Of a stretch of 64,000 nucleotides of DNA, positions 26,121 to 35,614 are shown in pieces. The notes beneath the pieces were generated by a model. It ran no database searches. It saw nothing but the letters and a program-made list of their open reading frames with translations, and was not told the origin of the DNA. A program made the translations under genes and the position numbers. The DNA comes from Pseudomonas fluorescens. GTDB taxonomy: Bacteria > Pseudomonadota > Gammaproteobacteria > Pseudomonadales > Pseudomonadaceae. How positions within the stretch are numbered: position 1 is the stretch's first letter; each line of letters begins with the position of its first letter. The stretch is from positions 1-64,000 of the forward strand of contig NZ_VCNJ01000017.1 of the NCBI RefSeq assembly GCF_005938625.1. Reading direction: 5' to 3'.

Positions 26121-26205
26121 AGCAGCTGCAAGCCGCAAGCTTCAAGCTGCAAGAACTGGTACACCGCATGCTCGCAGCTAGTCGCTTGCAGCTTGCCGCT
26201 CTTTT
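26121..26205. repeat. AGCTGCAAG-type repeat upstream of hisA
   Basis: Repeated units of GCTGCAAG/CAAGC (AGCAGCTGCAAGCCGCAAGC, then TTCAAGCTGCAAG) face an inverted set GCTTGCAGCTTGCCGCTC at 26184-26201, giving a long imperfect hairpin in the gap before hisA. A second element of the same kind follows hisA. Confidence 0.7.
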
Positions 26206-26220
26206 GACGAAGGAAAAAGC

Positions 26221-26970
26221 ATGCTGATTATTCCCGCTATCGATCTTAAAGACGGTGCCTGCGTACGTCTGCGCCAGGGCCGCATGGAAGATTCCACGGT
26301 GTTCTCCGATGACCCGGTGAGCATGGCTGCCAAGTGGGTGGAGGGCGGTTGCCGCCGTCTGCATCTGGTCGATCTGAACGGCGCTTTCGAAGGCCAGCCA
26401 GTCAACGGCGAAGTGGTCACCGCAATCGCCAAACGCTACCCGACCCTGCCGATCCAGATCGGCGGCGGCATCCGTTCGCTGGAAACTATCGAACACTACG
26501 TCAAGGCTGGCGTGAGCTACGTGATCATCGGCACCAAAGCCGTTAAAGATCCTGCATTCGTCGCTGAAGCCTGCCGCGCGTTTCCGGGCAAGATCATCGT
26601 CGGTCTGGATGCCAAAGACGGTTTTGTTGCGACCGATGGCTGGGCTGAAATCAGCACCGTGCAAGTCATTGATCTGGCCAAGCAGTTTGAAGCCGACGGC
26701 GTCTCCTCGATCGTTTATACCGACATCGCCAAAGACGGCATGATGCAGGGCTGCAACGTGCCGTTCACCGCTGCCCTGGCCGCGGCCACCAAGATCCCGG
26801 TAATCGCCTCCGGCGGCATCCACAATCTCGGTGACATCAAGTCGCTGCTCGACGCCAAGGCGCCGGGCATCATCGGCGCCATCACGGGCCGCGCGATTTA
26901 TGAGGGCACACTGGATGTGGCAGAAGCTCAGGCTTTCTGCGATAGCTACGCGACCAGCTCCAAGCTGTAA
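26221..26970 (+). CDS. hisA: Phosphoribosylformimino-5-aminoimidazole carboxamide ribotide isomerase
   Basis: The 249-residue (beta/alpha)8 enzyme catalyses the Amadori rearrangement of ProFAR in histidine synthesis. The general acid/base Asp8 ([10 protein letters not shown]) and the second Asp ([10 protein letters not shown]) are present, with phosphate loops GGGIRS and [10 protein letters not shown]. The last residues ATSSKL and the stop fall in the repeat that follows the gene, so the C-terminus is probably a few residues longer than usual. Confidence 0.96.
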   Translation: MLIIPAIDLKDGACVRLRQGRMEDSTVFSDDPVSMAAKWVEGGCRRLHLVDLNGAFEGQPVNGEVVTAIAKRYPTLPIQIGGGIRSLETIEHYVKAGVSYVIIGTKAVKDPAFVAEACRAFPGKIIVGLDAKDGFVATDGWAEISTVQVIDLAKQFEADGVSSIVYTDIAKDGMMQGCNVPFTAALAAATKIPVIASGGIHNLGDIKSLLDAKAPGIIGAITGRAIYEGTLDVAEAQAFCDSYATSSKL

Positions 26971-27042
26971 GCTGCGAGCTGCAAGTTAGAAGCGCGACCG
27001 CGTCCGCTCTTTCTTGCAGCTTGAAGCTTGAAGCTTGCAACT
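26955..27042. repeat. AGCTGCAAG-type repeat downstream of hisA
   Basis: Units CAAGCTGTAAGCTGCGAGCTGCAAG are opposed by TTGCAGCTTGAAGCTTGAAG (about 27013-27032). The left end lies inside the hisA coding region. It is the same family as the element at 26121-26205. Confidence 0.7.
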
Positions 27043-27060
27043 CTTAATCGGAGATTAAGC

Positions 27061-27831
27061 ATGGCTCTGGCCAAACGCATCATCCCTTGCCTGGACGTGG
27101 ATAACGGCCGGGTCGTCAAAGGTGTGAAGTTCGAGAACATCCGCGACGCCGGTGACCCGGTGGAAATCGCCCGTCGCTATGACGAGCAGGGTGCCGACGA
27201 GATTACTTTTCTCGACATCACCGCCAGCGTCGATGGCCGTGACACCACGCTGCACACCGTCGAGCGCATGGCCAGCCAGGTGTTCATTCCGCTGACCGTC
27301 GGCGGTGGCGTGCGTACCGTGCAGGACATTCGCAATCTGCTGAATGCCGGTGCGGACAAGGTGTCAATCAACACCGCTGCCGTGTTCAACCCGGAGTTCG
27401 TTGGCGAAGCGGCTCAGCATTTCGGTTCGCAGTGCATCGTCGTCGCCATCGACGCCAAGAAGGTTTCCGGCCCGGGCGAAACCCCGCGTTGGGAAATCTT
27501 CACCCACGGCGGGCGCAAGCCAACCGGCCTCGACGCGGTCGAGTGGGCGAAAAAAATGGAAGGCCTCGGTGCCGGCGAGATCCTGCTGACCAGCATGGAT
27601 CAGGATGGCATGAAAAACGGCTTCGACCTCGGCGTGACCCGCGCGATCAGCGATGCGCTGGGCATTCCGGTGATCGCTTCCGGTGGCGTCGGCAACTTGC
27701 AGCACTTGGCTGACGGCATTCTCGAAGGCCACGCCAGCGCTGTGTTGGCGGCGAGTATTTTCCACTTCGGCGAATACACCGTGCAGGAAGCCAAGGCCTA
27801 TATGGCGCATCGCGGGATTGTGATGCGTTAA
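27061..27831 (+). CDS. hisF: Imidazole glycerol phosphate synthase cyclase subunit
   Basis: The 256-residue (beta/alpha)8 cyclase joins PRFAR and ammonia from HisH to give imidazole glycerol phosphate and AICAR. It starts [16 protein letters not shown] with catalytic Asp12 and has the second Asp in [16 protein letters not shown], plus phosphate loops VGGGVRT and ASGGVGN. ATG at 27061 follows GGAG; the open frame from 27028 lies in repeat DNA and is not used. Confidence 0.97.
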   Translation: MALAKRIIPCLDVDNGRVVKGVKFENIRDAGDPVEIARRYDEQGADEITFLDITASVDGRDTTLHTVERMASQVFIPLTVGGGVRTVQDIRNLLNAGADKVSINTAAVFNPEFVGEAAQHFGSQCIVVAIDAKKVSGPGETPRWEIFTHGGRKPTGLDAVEWAKKMEGLGAGEILLTSMDQDGMKNGFDLGVTRAISDALGIPVIASGGVGNLQHLADGILEGHASAVLAASIFHFGEYTVQEAKAYMAHRGIVMR

Positions 27832-27884
27832 ATCGCCACCGACAAAGTAGCGGGTTTCGTCTCGAGCGAAACTCGCCGCTTGGC

Positions 27885-29408
27885 TTATTCTGCTGTCCGG
27901 GATTGCGCAGGGCGCAACTGATCAACCCGAACCTCTGAGACACTCAGGTTTCGATCCATCGTGAAACTGCATAGCGTCAGTGGCAGAGCCTTGATGGGGG
28001 TGTAAAATCCATCGTCGACTTTGCTGTAGCGCTCAGGATTGATCTCGGAGCAATTCGTTTCTTCTACAGGGCCTGTGTAGATCTGGGTCCAGAGATTGCG
28101 ATCCGCCTCTTCTCGGTACTTGATAAAAAGATAATCTCCGTCAGGCTCAACGGTGAGCGTCGGCGCTGGTAATTGCACCAGAACGGGAGTTACAACTCTT
28201 GCGGCGAGGATTTGGGCATTTCCAAGGTATCCGCTATCGGTTTGTTGATCGATTGAGTTCGCACCGATCAAACACAAATAATGCAGGCCCGCTTCTCGGC
28301 CAATTGCTGATTGCACTTTTGCGTTAGTGGTGTTGATTCGATCGCTGTATTTGTCAGGTGAATAACAAGCCTGCGCATCACGAACAGTCTTGAAACGATA
28401 GAACTCGGTACTCATCGAAAAGGCGATGTCCCACTTTGGCGTTAGTTGGTGGGTGCTGGTGGCGGCTTTGTGCAGTCCGATATCTGTAATGGCTCGCGAA
28501 TTCAATCTGAACTGAAAGTTTGAGTGTGCACTGAGTGCGCAGTTTTCTGCGCCGAGGTTGAATTTTCCATTGGTGAAACAAGTGCTCAGATAGTCGACAG
28601 GAAAACTCTGGCTTGCCTGATGCGGCAGCAGAGATTTTTTCTTGTTATTGCCACACAAGCCATGCCAGAAACACAAGTCATCTGAAGCGATACCGTAAGT
28701 AGTGCCGGATAATATGCCGGTGACTTCTCCCGTTGTAACATCGATCACCGGGGCGCCGGATGAGCCAGGCTCAATACCTTTGCAGTTTTGCTTCTGGTAA
28801 TTGGTGTGAACGTTCAAATATTTGATCAGGGTGGTGTGGGTCGGCTCCTGGGTACAGGTCGAAAGCCTCAGGCCGGCTGCAGTGGCCGGCGCGCTGATCA
28901 GGTTCACCTGACTGACGTTGCTTGGCGCGGCTGCTGCGAGCTTGAGTGGGGTTATTCCGTCCTTTAGCAAGTTGTCCAGTGAGGTGCCTAATTGCAGGAT
29001 CGCGATATCCGTACTGGCGAAACTGGCCCAGTTGACCTTGTCGATGTCATAACGCTTGGCACCTGCGCGCGTGTCATGGAAAAAATTGAATTGCATCTGA
29101 CCTCGATACGCAATGTCAGCGATTGTGCCGACTCTGATGGAAGTGCAGTGCGCATTGGTCATTATGTAAGCAGGTCCGTTTGCTTCTTTACCGATTTCAC
29201 GAGTATCGAGCAGGAATGCGCTGCAATAAGGCCTGTCGTCTTTGAAAATCTTGCCAACGCCGTTCCAGTGATTAAAGTCGCCGCCCGCATTACTTAGCAG
29301 AATGGCTTCCGGGGATTCGGCTGTAGTGCCTGCGCAGGAGGTTAAGGGAAGTGTCAGTGCTATTGCAGAGCACGCAAAAAATATTCGGACTTTATTAGTC
29401 ATGATCAA
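27885..29408 (-). CDS. Trypsin-like serine protease lipoprotein
   Basis: The 507-residue protein has a lipoprotein signal ending LTSC (Cys25). A chymotrypsin-fold protease domain follows with His87 (TNAHC), Asp134 (STDIAIL) and Ser217 in GSSGAP. Cysteine pairs are frequent. The C-terminal half (about residues 290-507) has no recognised domain. The gene is visibly more AT-rich than the his genes and stands alone on the minus strand, convergent with hisF, which suggests acquisition. It is probably envelope-attached; the substrate is unknown. Confidence 0.8.
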   Translation of the reverse strand: MIMTNKVRIFFACSAIALTLPLTSCAGTTAESPEAILLSNAGGDFNHWNGVGKIFKDDRPYCSAFLLDTREIGKEANGPAYIMTNAHCTSIRVGTIADIAYRGQMQFNFFHDTRAGAKRYDIDKVNWASFASTDIAILQLGTSLDNLLKDGITPLKLAAAAPSNVSQVNLISAPATAAGLRLSTCTQEPTHTTLIKYLNVHTNYQKQNCKGIEPGSSGAPVIDVTTGEVTGILSGTTYGIASDDLCFWHGLCGNNKKKSLLPHQASQSFPVDYLSTCFTNGKFNLGAENCALSAHSNFQFRLNSRAITDIGLHKAATSTHQLTPKWDIAFSMSTEFYRFKTVRDAQACYSPDKYSDRINTTNAKVQSAIGREAGLHYLCLIGANSIDQQTDSGYLGNAQILAARVVTPVLVQLPAPTLTVEPDGDYLFIKYREEADRNLWTQIYTGPVEETNCSEINPERYSKVDDGFYTPIKALPLTLCSFTMDRNLSVSEVRVDQLRPAQSRTAE

Positions 29409-29721
29409 TCCTTGATCGTATTTTAGGAATTAATGGATTAACTGTATTTGGCTGGTGAGTTTAGTTTGTTGTGCTGTTCGGTGTGTACATGGCTAATGTG
29501 ACTTGTTGTGAGTGCTGTTATCTGCAAGTCAATAGTGGGTTGGTGAATGCTGCAGGAATCGCTGATATGACGGAAAACTGCTCTTTCGCATGCTCTTTTT
29601 TTTGCGCCTCCAGCAGGTGCTGATTTTTTAATGGAGTCAGGGTCGAAAACCATACAGGCCAGTGGACAGCATGGCGCACCCAAGGCACTCTTGGGCACGC
29701 CATGGATTTCGGTAGCCCGAC
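29409..29721. other. AT-rich divergent intergenic region
   Basis: These 313 bases lie between the protease lipoprotein and the solute-binding protein. T-rich runs near 29590-29630 and no clear gene or repeat are seen. Promoters for both neighbours should be here, but no convincing boxes were identified. Confidence 0.4.
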
Positions 29722-30477
29722 ATGATCAAACGCCTGCTTCTTGTTCTCGCCAGCGCCTCGATGTTGCTCATCAATACTGCCCGGGCGGAAAACAGTCCCG
29801 ACACCGATCTGGTGCTGCTCACCGAAAATTTCCCGCCATACAACATGGCAAAGAACGGCAAGAATTTCGCCCAGGGCGAGAACATCAACGGCATCGCTAC
29901 CGATATCGTGCGCGAAGTTTTTCAGCGTGCCGGCATTACTTACAGCCTGACCCTGCGGTTTCCCTGGGAACGAGTCTACAAACTGGCGTTGGAAAATCCC
30001 GGTTATGGCGCCTTTGTGATGGCGCGCCTGCCGGACCGTGAAAAGCTTTTCAAATGGGTCGGCCCGATCGGTCCGGACGACTGGATCATGCTGGCCAAGG
30101 CTGACAGCAAGATCACCCTCGAAACTCTCGACGACGCACGCAAGTACAAGATCGGCGCCTACAAGGGCGATGCGATTGCCGAGACATTGGCCAAACAAGG
30201 CCTGAAGCCGATCGTAGTACTGCGCGATCAGGACAATGCGAAGAAACTGGTCAATGGTCAGATCGACCTTTGGGCCACCGGTGATCCTGCCGGGCGCTAT
30301 CTGGCGCGGCAGGATGGTGTCACCGGTCTCAAGACCGTGTTGCGCTTCAATAGCGCAGAACTGTATCTGGCGCTGAACAAGGATGTCTCCGACGAAATGG
30401 TCGCCAAGCTTCAGGCCGCACTGGATCAGTTGCGCAAAGAAGGTGTGGTCGACGAGATCATGGGGCGGTATCTGTAG
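29722..30477 (+). CDS. Periplasmic solute-binding protein, family 3
   Basis: The 251-residue protein has a signal peptide of about 22 residues ending ARA, then LVLLTENFPPYNM, GENINGIATDIVREVFQRAG and RFPWERVYKLA, typical of the diverged SBP_bac_3 proteins found without transporter genes. It probably senses or scavenges a small organic acid or amino acid in the periplasm. No permease or ATPase is nearby. The last 20 bases overlap the end of the convergent Vps62-like gene. Confidence 0.8.
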   Translation: MIKRLLLVLASASMLLINTARAENSPDTDLVLLTENFPPYNMAKNGKNFAQGENINGIATDIVREVFQRAGITYSLTLRFPWERVYKLALENPGYGAFVMARLPDREKLFKWVGPIGPDDWIMLAKADSKITLETLDDARKYKIGAYKGDAIAETLAKQGLKPIVVLRDQDNAKKLVNGQIDLWATGDPAGRYLARQDGVTGLKTVLRFNSAELYLALNKDVSDEMVAKLQAALDQLRKEGVVDEIMGRYL

Positions 30478-31831
30478 CCAGTGACAACTCGGGCTCCGCC
30501 AGCGCTGCGCTGATTTCGTCATCGGCCACAGACGTCTGCGCAGACGGTTCCACGGCGGGCTCCGGCGCAGGAACGACAATGACCTCAGCTTCCGCTGGCG
30601 CGTACTGGCTGATGTGCAAACTACTGCCATTGGTGTAGCTGAAACCCTCCGTCACTGACGTGCCGTCTGCGCGCACCAATCTGTAGTCGCTCTGCACCAG
30701 ATAGGCTGCGACGGACCTGTTTTTGTCCACGATCGCAACCACTTCGATCACCGCCGTATTGAGCCATTCATTCGAATGTATTTCGCATTGGGTGAAATCA
30801 TGGCCCAGCCGCGCAGAAAACATTGGCGCGTTGGGCTGATTGGTTTGCCATTGGGCACCGAACTCGACGGAAGTAGTCTGGGTGAATGTTCTCAAGCCTG
30901 GCGTTCGCTGAGCGCGAGGCGCTGTCCATCTGAATATCTGGCTGTCGTTGCCACTATTGCGTGCATGACCGACCAGGATGTACTGATCCTTGCGTTCCAG
31001 CATATAGAAGGGCGAGTGACGTAATTGTTCAGCGGCGGTGTAGCGCGGATCCTTTACCGTGAACCAGGGGAGACTGGCGGTGTAAGACGGATCGTCCGTT
31101 GGCTCGACAGATGTCGGCGTTTCCCCGCACAGCACGGGTGGCGATGGGCGCGTGTACAGCTGCAGGCCAATCTGCAGGCGCAAGCTGTAGGCCGGGAAAC
31201 TGGCCGGTCTGGTGTAGTCACTCAAGCTGAAGAAACTGCCCGACGCCAAGTAAACCTCGCCAGGTAAAGCGGCTGGAGGAACGGCGCTCCAGGTGCTGAC
31301 GCGCTGTCGGGCCTTGCTGCCTTTGTCGTCCCAGATCAGATCGGTGGTATTCGACGCGATCACCAGATCTGCGCGAACGCAGCGGACCGCATTGAGCGAC
31401 GGTTTTTCATGATCCCTCGAGCACACCGACCCCAGCGCCACGTAGCCTGCGGGAGGCAGAGGTCGCCAGATCGACAGATCTCTTTTTGAACCTGACCCGG
31501 AATCCTTCCAGACCAGCTCGTAATCATTGGGACGACGCAGTGCCCTGCCTTTGGTGGGATCAATGCTGGCAATGTCTGCTTCGCAAGCCACCGCCACTAC
31601 TCGTTCGCCGTTGATGTTGCCCAGGCCTCTGGTGACGACATCGCCCAAGGGGAAGTAACCGGGCAGCGCGTCGGGAGCCGGCGTCGGGCGCCAGAACGAC
31701 GCAGGTTTGGCCGACACACCGTCGGTATCCCAGATGCGCATGAACTCTGTTGTGAAGTTGACCAACAGGTTATCGATTCGGATCGGTTCAGTCCGCCCAA
31801 TGGGCGGGATGATCGGGGCGTTGTTTGTCAT
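30458..31831 (-). CDS. Vps62-related protein
   Basis: The 457-residue protein has the Vps62/DUF946 pattern FMRIWDTDGVSAKPASFWRPTPAPDALPGYFPLGDV, then three further repeats of the same kind: YELVWKDSGSGSKRDLSIWRP, DLIWDDKGSKARQRVSTWSA and associated GYVALGSV segments. The C-terminal tail is acidic and proline-rich. No signal peptide is seen. The start ATG at 31831 follows AGGAGT. Bacterial members often resemble insecticidal or pore-forming toxin modules; the function here is unknown. Confidence 0.75.
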   Translation of the reverse strand: MTNNAPIIPPIGRTEPIRIDNLLVNFTTEFMRIWDTDGVSAKPASFWRPTPAPDALPGYFPLGDVVTRGLGNINGERVVAVACEADIASIDPTKGRALRRPNDYELVWKDSGSGSKRDLSIWRPLPPAGYVALGSVCSRDHEKPSLNAVRCVRADLVIASNTTDLIWDDKGSKARQRVSTWSAVPPAALPGEVYLASGSFFSLSDYTRPASFPAYSLRLQIGLQLYTRPSPPVLCGETPTSVEPTDDPSYTASLPWFTVKDPRYTAAEQLRHSPFYMLERKDQYILVGHARNSGNDSQIFRWTAPRAQRTPGLRTFTQTTSVEFGAQWQTNQPNAPMFSARLGHDFTQCEIHSNEWLNTAVIEVVAIVDKNRSVAAYLVQSDYRLVRADGTSVTEGFSYTNGSSLHISQYAPAEAEVIVVPAPEPAVEPSAQTSVADDEISAALAEPELSLATDTAP

Positions 31832-31946
31832 GGGCACTCCTGATAGTTGAAAGCGACTCAAAGGAGCCGCGACCTGTAGCAGGTCTTACTATCCGGAACG
31901 GAGTGGGGCGTTCGGTGGTAACTATGTATTGCAACGTGACCGGATG

Positions 31947-32723
31947 TTACCGGTAAACGCCATCCTTGCCATGACCAGCCATGGCACGATTGCTGCGCAC
32001 GCTGATCATCTGCCTGATGTCGATCCAGTCAATCCCCTGTGCTTTCAGCTTCGGCAGTTCACGTTCCAGCACCGCCAGTGTCTGCGGATAAGGATGGCCG
32101 ATCATCACCGCTGAACCCTGTTTGTGCGCTAAAGCAATCGCGGTCTGCAGCTGATTGGCAATTGCCGCTTCGGTACGCTCGTCATCGAGGAACACATCCC
32201 GGGAAACACTCGCCAGATCGATTTTCTGCGCCTGTTGCGCCGCGACGGTCTGCGCACTGGTGCGGCTGTCGACGAAAAACTTGTGCCGGCGCTGCAACTC
32301 GGCCATCAACCACGCCATCGCCATCGGTTGCGCAGTCATGCGGCTGCCCATGTGGTTATTGATGCCGGCGGTGTAGGGGACCATTTTGAACGCCGCGTTG
32401 AGGCGTTTTTCCAGCTCTTCGATCGGCAGTTCCGGGTGCCAGGCATAAGGCCCGGTAGCCGGATCCATGGGCATGTGCAGGATGACAATCTTGCCGGCGC
32501 GATGGGCCTCGCGGGCGAACTCGGTGGCGTGGGGGGTATCAGGCATGATCGCCGTGGTCACCGGGCCGGGCAGGGCCAGCACGCGGCGATCCCGGGGCAG
32601 ATTCTGCCCCAGGTCATCGATGATCAGTGTCAGGTAGGCTTTGTGCGATGTTGAACTGGCGGGCTGCGCATGAGCAGCACCCGCCAGACAGCACAACAGA
32701 ACGAAGACGAAACGCAAAGACAT
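31947..32723 (-). CDS. Divergent polysaccharide deacetylase (YibQ family)
   Basis: The 258-residue protein has a signal peptide ending AHA and the family features LTLIIDDLGQN (metal Asp pair), VILHMPMDP and NNHMGSRMTA, with DSRTSA and GHPYPQTL later. It is a periplasmic NodB-fold protein, presumed deacetylase. It follows ctpA by 2 bases and envC in the same unit, a link with cell wall growth shared by many Gammaproteobacteria. Confidence 0.88.
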   Translation of the reverse strand: MSLRFVFVLLCCLAGAAHAQPASSTSHKAYLTLIIDDLGQNLPRDRRVLALPGPVTTAIMPDTPHATEFAREAHRAGKIVILHMPMDPATGPYAWHPELPIEELEKRLNAAFKMVPYTAGINNHMGSRMTAQPMAMAWLMAELQRRHKFFVDSRTSAQTVAAQQAQKIDLASVSRDVFLDDERTEAAIANQLQTAIALAHKQGSAVMIGHPYPQTLAVLERELPKLKAQGIDWIDIRQMISVRSNRAMAGHGKDGVYR

Positions 32724-32725
32724 CC

Positions 32726-34045
32726 TCAGCGGCCGGATGTGATGCTCAGCCCTTTGAGCAGGCTCAGGGCCTGGGCCAGTTGGTAGTCGTCATCCTGCGG
32801 CATGGCTTTAGGCTTGGCGCCCGAGCCGGTCGGCTTGTCCGCGCCGCCGTTGCCGTTGCCCAAGTGACCTTGCAGGTCGGCTTCCTTGAAGTAATCGCCA
32901 TCGGCCTCGTTGGTGATCTTGGCCTTGCGTACTTCGATATCCGGAACGATACCCTGTGCCTGAATCGAACGTCCGTTCGGTGTGAAGTACAGCGCTGTGG
33001 TGATTTTCAGTGCGCGGTCGTTGTTCAGCGGCAGCACGGTTTGCACCGAGCCTTTACCGAAACTGGTGGTGCCCATGACCACGGCGCGTTTCTGGTCCTG
33101 CAGGGCGCCGGCGACGATTTCCGACGCCGAGGCGCTGCCACCGTTGATCAACACAACCATCGGCACCGCTTCACTTTCGTCTTTGCCGGTGGCAGAGAAG
33201 CGCAGTTCGGAGTTGGCGATTCGGCCTTTGGTGTAAACGATCAGGCCTTTGGTGATGAAGTGGTCGACCACTTCCACCGCCGCTTGCAACACGCCGCCCG
33301 GGTTGTTGCGCAGGTCGAGAATGATGCCGTTGAGCTTCTTGCCGTTGTCCTTGCGCAGCTTGGCCAGGGCCTTGGAGACCTCTTCGCCGGTCTTGACCTG
33401 GAACTGGGTGATGCGGATGTACGCGTAGCCGGTTTCCAGCAGCTGCGCCTTGACGCTTTTCACCTGAATCACCGCACGGGCCAGGGTCACGTCAAACGGC
33501 GTTCCGCCGTCGCGCACCAGGGTCAGGGTGATTTTCTGGCCGATCTTGCCGCGCATCTTGTCGACGGCTTCGGTCATGGTCTGGCCGCGCGTTGGCGCGC
33601 CGTTGATCTTGACGATGAAGTCGCCGGCTTGAATACCGGCCTTCGACGCCGGGGTGTCATCGATTGGCGAGACCACTTTGATGAAGCCGTCTTCGGCGCC
33701 GACTTCGATACCCAGACCGCCGAATTCACCGCTGGTGCTTTCCTGCAGCTCGGTGAAATCTTCAGGGCCAAGGTAGGCCGAGTGCGGATCAAGGTTGCTG
33801 AGCATGCCTTTGATCGCGTTTTCCAGCAGGGTCTTGTCGTCCACCGGCTCGACGTAGGCAGCTTTGATCCGGTCCATGACCTCGGCAAAGGTGCGCAACT
33901 CTTCCAGCGGCAACGGCGCCTTGGAGGTCGCGGCAGTGCCTGCCGGAGCGACGGCCGGGGCCGGTTGCGCGGCGAACGCCAGAGGCGCGCCGATCACCAG
34001 GGCGATCGTCAGGGCCAGCGAGGTAAGGCGGGACAAATGCAGCAT
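32726..34045 (-). CDS. ctpA: Carboxyl-terminal processing protease CtpA
   Basis: The 439-residue S41 protease has a signal peptide (about 25 residues), a PDZ domain (about 110-180) and the catalytic set Ser306 (GSASASEI), Lys331 and Gln335 (GKGSVQ). The Ser-Lys and Lys-Gln spacings equal those of P. aeruginosa CtpA (Ser302/Lys327/Gln331), which with LbcA degrades peptidoglycan hydrolases. It is preceded by envC at 30 bases and followed by the YibQ-like gene. Confidence 0.93.
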   Translation of the reverse strand: MLHLSRLTSLALTIALVIGAPLAFAAQPAPAVAPAGTAATSKAPLPLEELRTFAEVMDRIKAAYVEPVDDKTLLENAIKGMLSNLDPHSAYLGPEDFTELQESTSGEFGGLGIEVGAEDGFIKVVSPIDDTPASKAGIQAGDFIVKINGAPTRGQTMTEAVDKMRGKIGQKITLTLVRDGGTPFDVTLARAVIQVKSVKAQLLETGYAYIRITQFQVKTGEEVSKALAKLRKDNGKKLNGIILDLRNNPGGVLQAAVEVVDHFITKGLIVYTKGRIANSELRFSATGKDESEAVPMVVLINGGSASASEIVAGALQDQKRAVVMGTTSFGKGSVQTVLPLNNDRALKITTALYFTPNGRSIQAQGIVPDIEVRKAKITNEADGDYFKEADLQGHLGNGNGGADKPTGSGAKPKAMPQDDDYQLAQALSLLKGLSITSGR

Positions 34046-34075
34046 GTCGAACGAACTCCTAATTAGATGGTGCGC

Positions 34076-35362
34076 TTATCCTTGCGCACGACACCATTGC
34101 GCCGGATCACTCGGGTGACCCTGCTGACGAATTGCGAAATACAGCGCTGATGTATCCTGGCCGCCACTGTTACCGACAGTGGAGATGGACTCACCGGCTT
34201 TTACCACGTCACCGGCCGACTTGAGCAGCGTCTGGTTGTGACCGTAAAGACTCAGAAAACCGTTGCCGTGATCAAGGATCACCAGCAGCCCGGCACCGCG
34301 CAGCCAGTCGGCGAACACCACGCGACCACCGTGCACGGCATGCACCTGGCTGCCGGCGGAGGCGCTGATCATCACGCCGTCCCACTTGGTCCGGGCGTCG
34401 TCGCCACGGCTTTCGCCGAAGCGTGCCAGCAGTCGACCATCAACCGGCCATGGAAGTTTTCCCCGGGTTGCAGCAAAAGGACCACCGAAGGTCTCGCCGC
34501 TGCTCGAGACCAGCGCGCCGGGAGTGGATCTGGCGGGTTTTCGTGGGGCGTCGCTGTTTTCAGCCTGCGCCTCACGCAAACGCTTTTTTTCCGCTTCCTG
34601 CTGGGCGATCAGCGCTTTCTGCCGCGCTTCTTCTGCCTCACGTGCCTGGCGGGCCAGGGTTTCTTCAATGGTTTTAAGGACTTTAGACAGGTCTGCCTGA
34701 TCCTGCTCGCGGGCGGCGAGTTTCTGGTCGCGGGCTTTCACGTCATCGTTGAGCTTGGCGAGGACCTGCTGACGTTCCTTGCGAACATTTTCCAGTTCGT
34801 CGCGCTGGGTATCGAGGCTGCTTTTCTGTACCAGCAACTGCGCCTGCTGGGCGGCAATGTCTTTTTCGACATTGGCCAGTTGGCGCAGGGTCTCGTTGAA
34901 GTTCTTCAACTGCTCCAGGCGGGCCTGGCTCAGGTAATCGTAATAGGTGAGGGTGCGGGCGAATTTCTCGGGATTCTGCTGGTTGAGCAGCAGCTTGAGG
35001 TATTCCTGCCGACCGTTCTGATAGGCCGCTCGGGCCTGAATGGCGATCAGTCGTTGCTGTTCAGTGCGCGCGCTCTGGAGTTTTTTTTTCTCTGCATCGA
35101 GTCGCTGTAGCTCGGATTCGCTTTTCTGCAGCTCTTTCTGCAGCGCATCGACCTGTTTCTGCAGCTTGCCCAGCTCGGTTTCAGTGCCCTTGAGCTCTTT
35201 CTGCACGCCGGATTTTTCTTCCTGGACCTTGCTTAGCAGTTTTTTCAGCTCGGCAATGTCCTGACGCGTGGCGTCCAACTGTTGTTGGGTTTGCGCGCGC
35301 TCGTCAGCGAAGGCCGGTTGGAGCAGGCAGGTCAGAGCGAGGGCGATCAGGACGCGGAGCAT
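34076..35362 (-). CDS. envC: Murein hydrolase activator EnvC
   Basis: The 428-residue periplasmic protein has a signal peptide ending AFA, a very long coiled coil (about residues 20-270, KELKGTETELGKLQKQVDAL) and a C-terminal LytM/M23 domain (LPWPVDGRLLARFGE, YGHNQ). The first metal-ligand site reads KWDGVMI instead of HxG(I/V)D, so the domain is not catalytic, as known for EnvC, which activates amidases AmiA/B at division. ATG at 35362 gives the signal peptide; the extra 23 codons upstream are dropped. Confidence 0.92.
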   Translation of the reverse strand: MLRVLIALALTCLLQPAFADERAQTQQQLDATRQDIAELKKLLSKVQEEKSGVQKELKGTETELGKLQKQVDALQKELQKSESELQRLDAEKKKLQSARTEQQRLIAIQARAAYQNGRQEYLKLLLNQQNPEKFARTLTYYDYLSQARLEQLKNFNETLRQLANVEKDIAAQQAQLLVQKSSLDTQRDELENVRKERQQVLAKLNDDVKARDQKLAAREQDQADLSKVLKTIEETLARQAREAEEARQKALIAQQEAEKKRLREAQAENSDAPRKPARSTPGALVSSSGETFGGPFAATRGKLPWPVDGRLLARFGESRGDDARTKWDGVMISASAGSQVHAVHGGRVVFADWLRGAGLLVILDHGNGFLSLYGHNQTLLKSAGDVVKAGESISTVGNSGGQDTSALYFAIRQQGHPSDPAQWCRAQG

Positions 35363-35497
35363 AGAGGCGGGCGGCACCAGGGTAAGGGACGGCCTAGTAT
35401 GCCCGCCCGAGGCTGCAAAAAAAACGCCCAATTGGGGCTGTGTGATAACTGGCTGGAGATACAGCTAAAAATAATCTCTGAAACCACCGTAAACCAT

Positions 35498-35586
35498 TAT
35501 GGGAGCTGGCTTGCCAGCGATGGCGTCTGCACATTCAACATAGATGTTGGCTTTCAGATTGCTATCGCTGGCAAGCCAGCTCCCAC
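35498..35586. repeat. REP pair (GGGAGCTGGCTTGCC type)
   Basis: ATGGGAGCTGGCTTGCCAGC and an inverted copy (GCTGGCAAGCCAGCTCCCAC) lie about 50 bases apart between gpmI and envC. The same family recurs at 51698-51790. Confidence 0.85.
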
Positions 35587-35614
35587 AGGGTTTTGTGGTG
35601 TTTGATCGGGCGGG

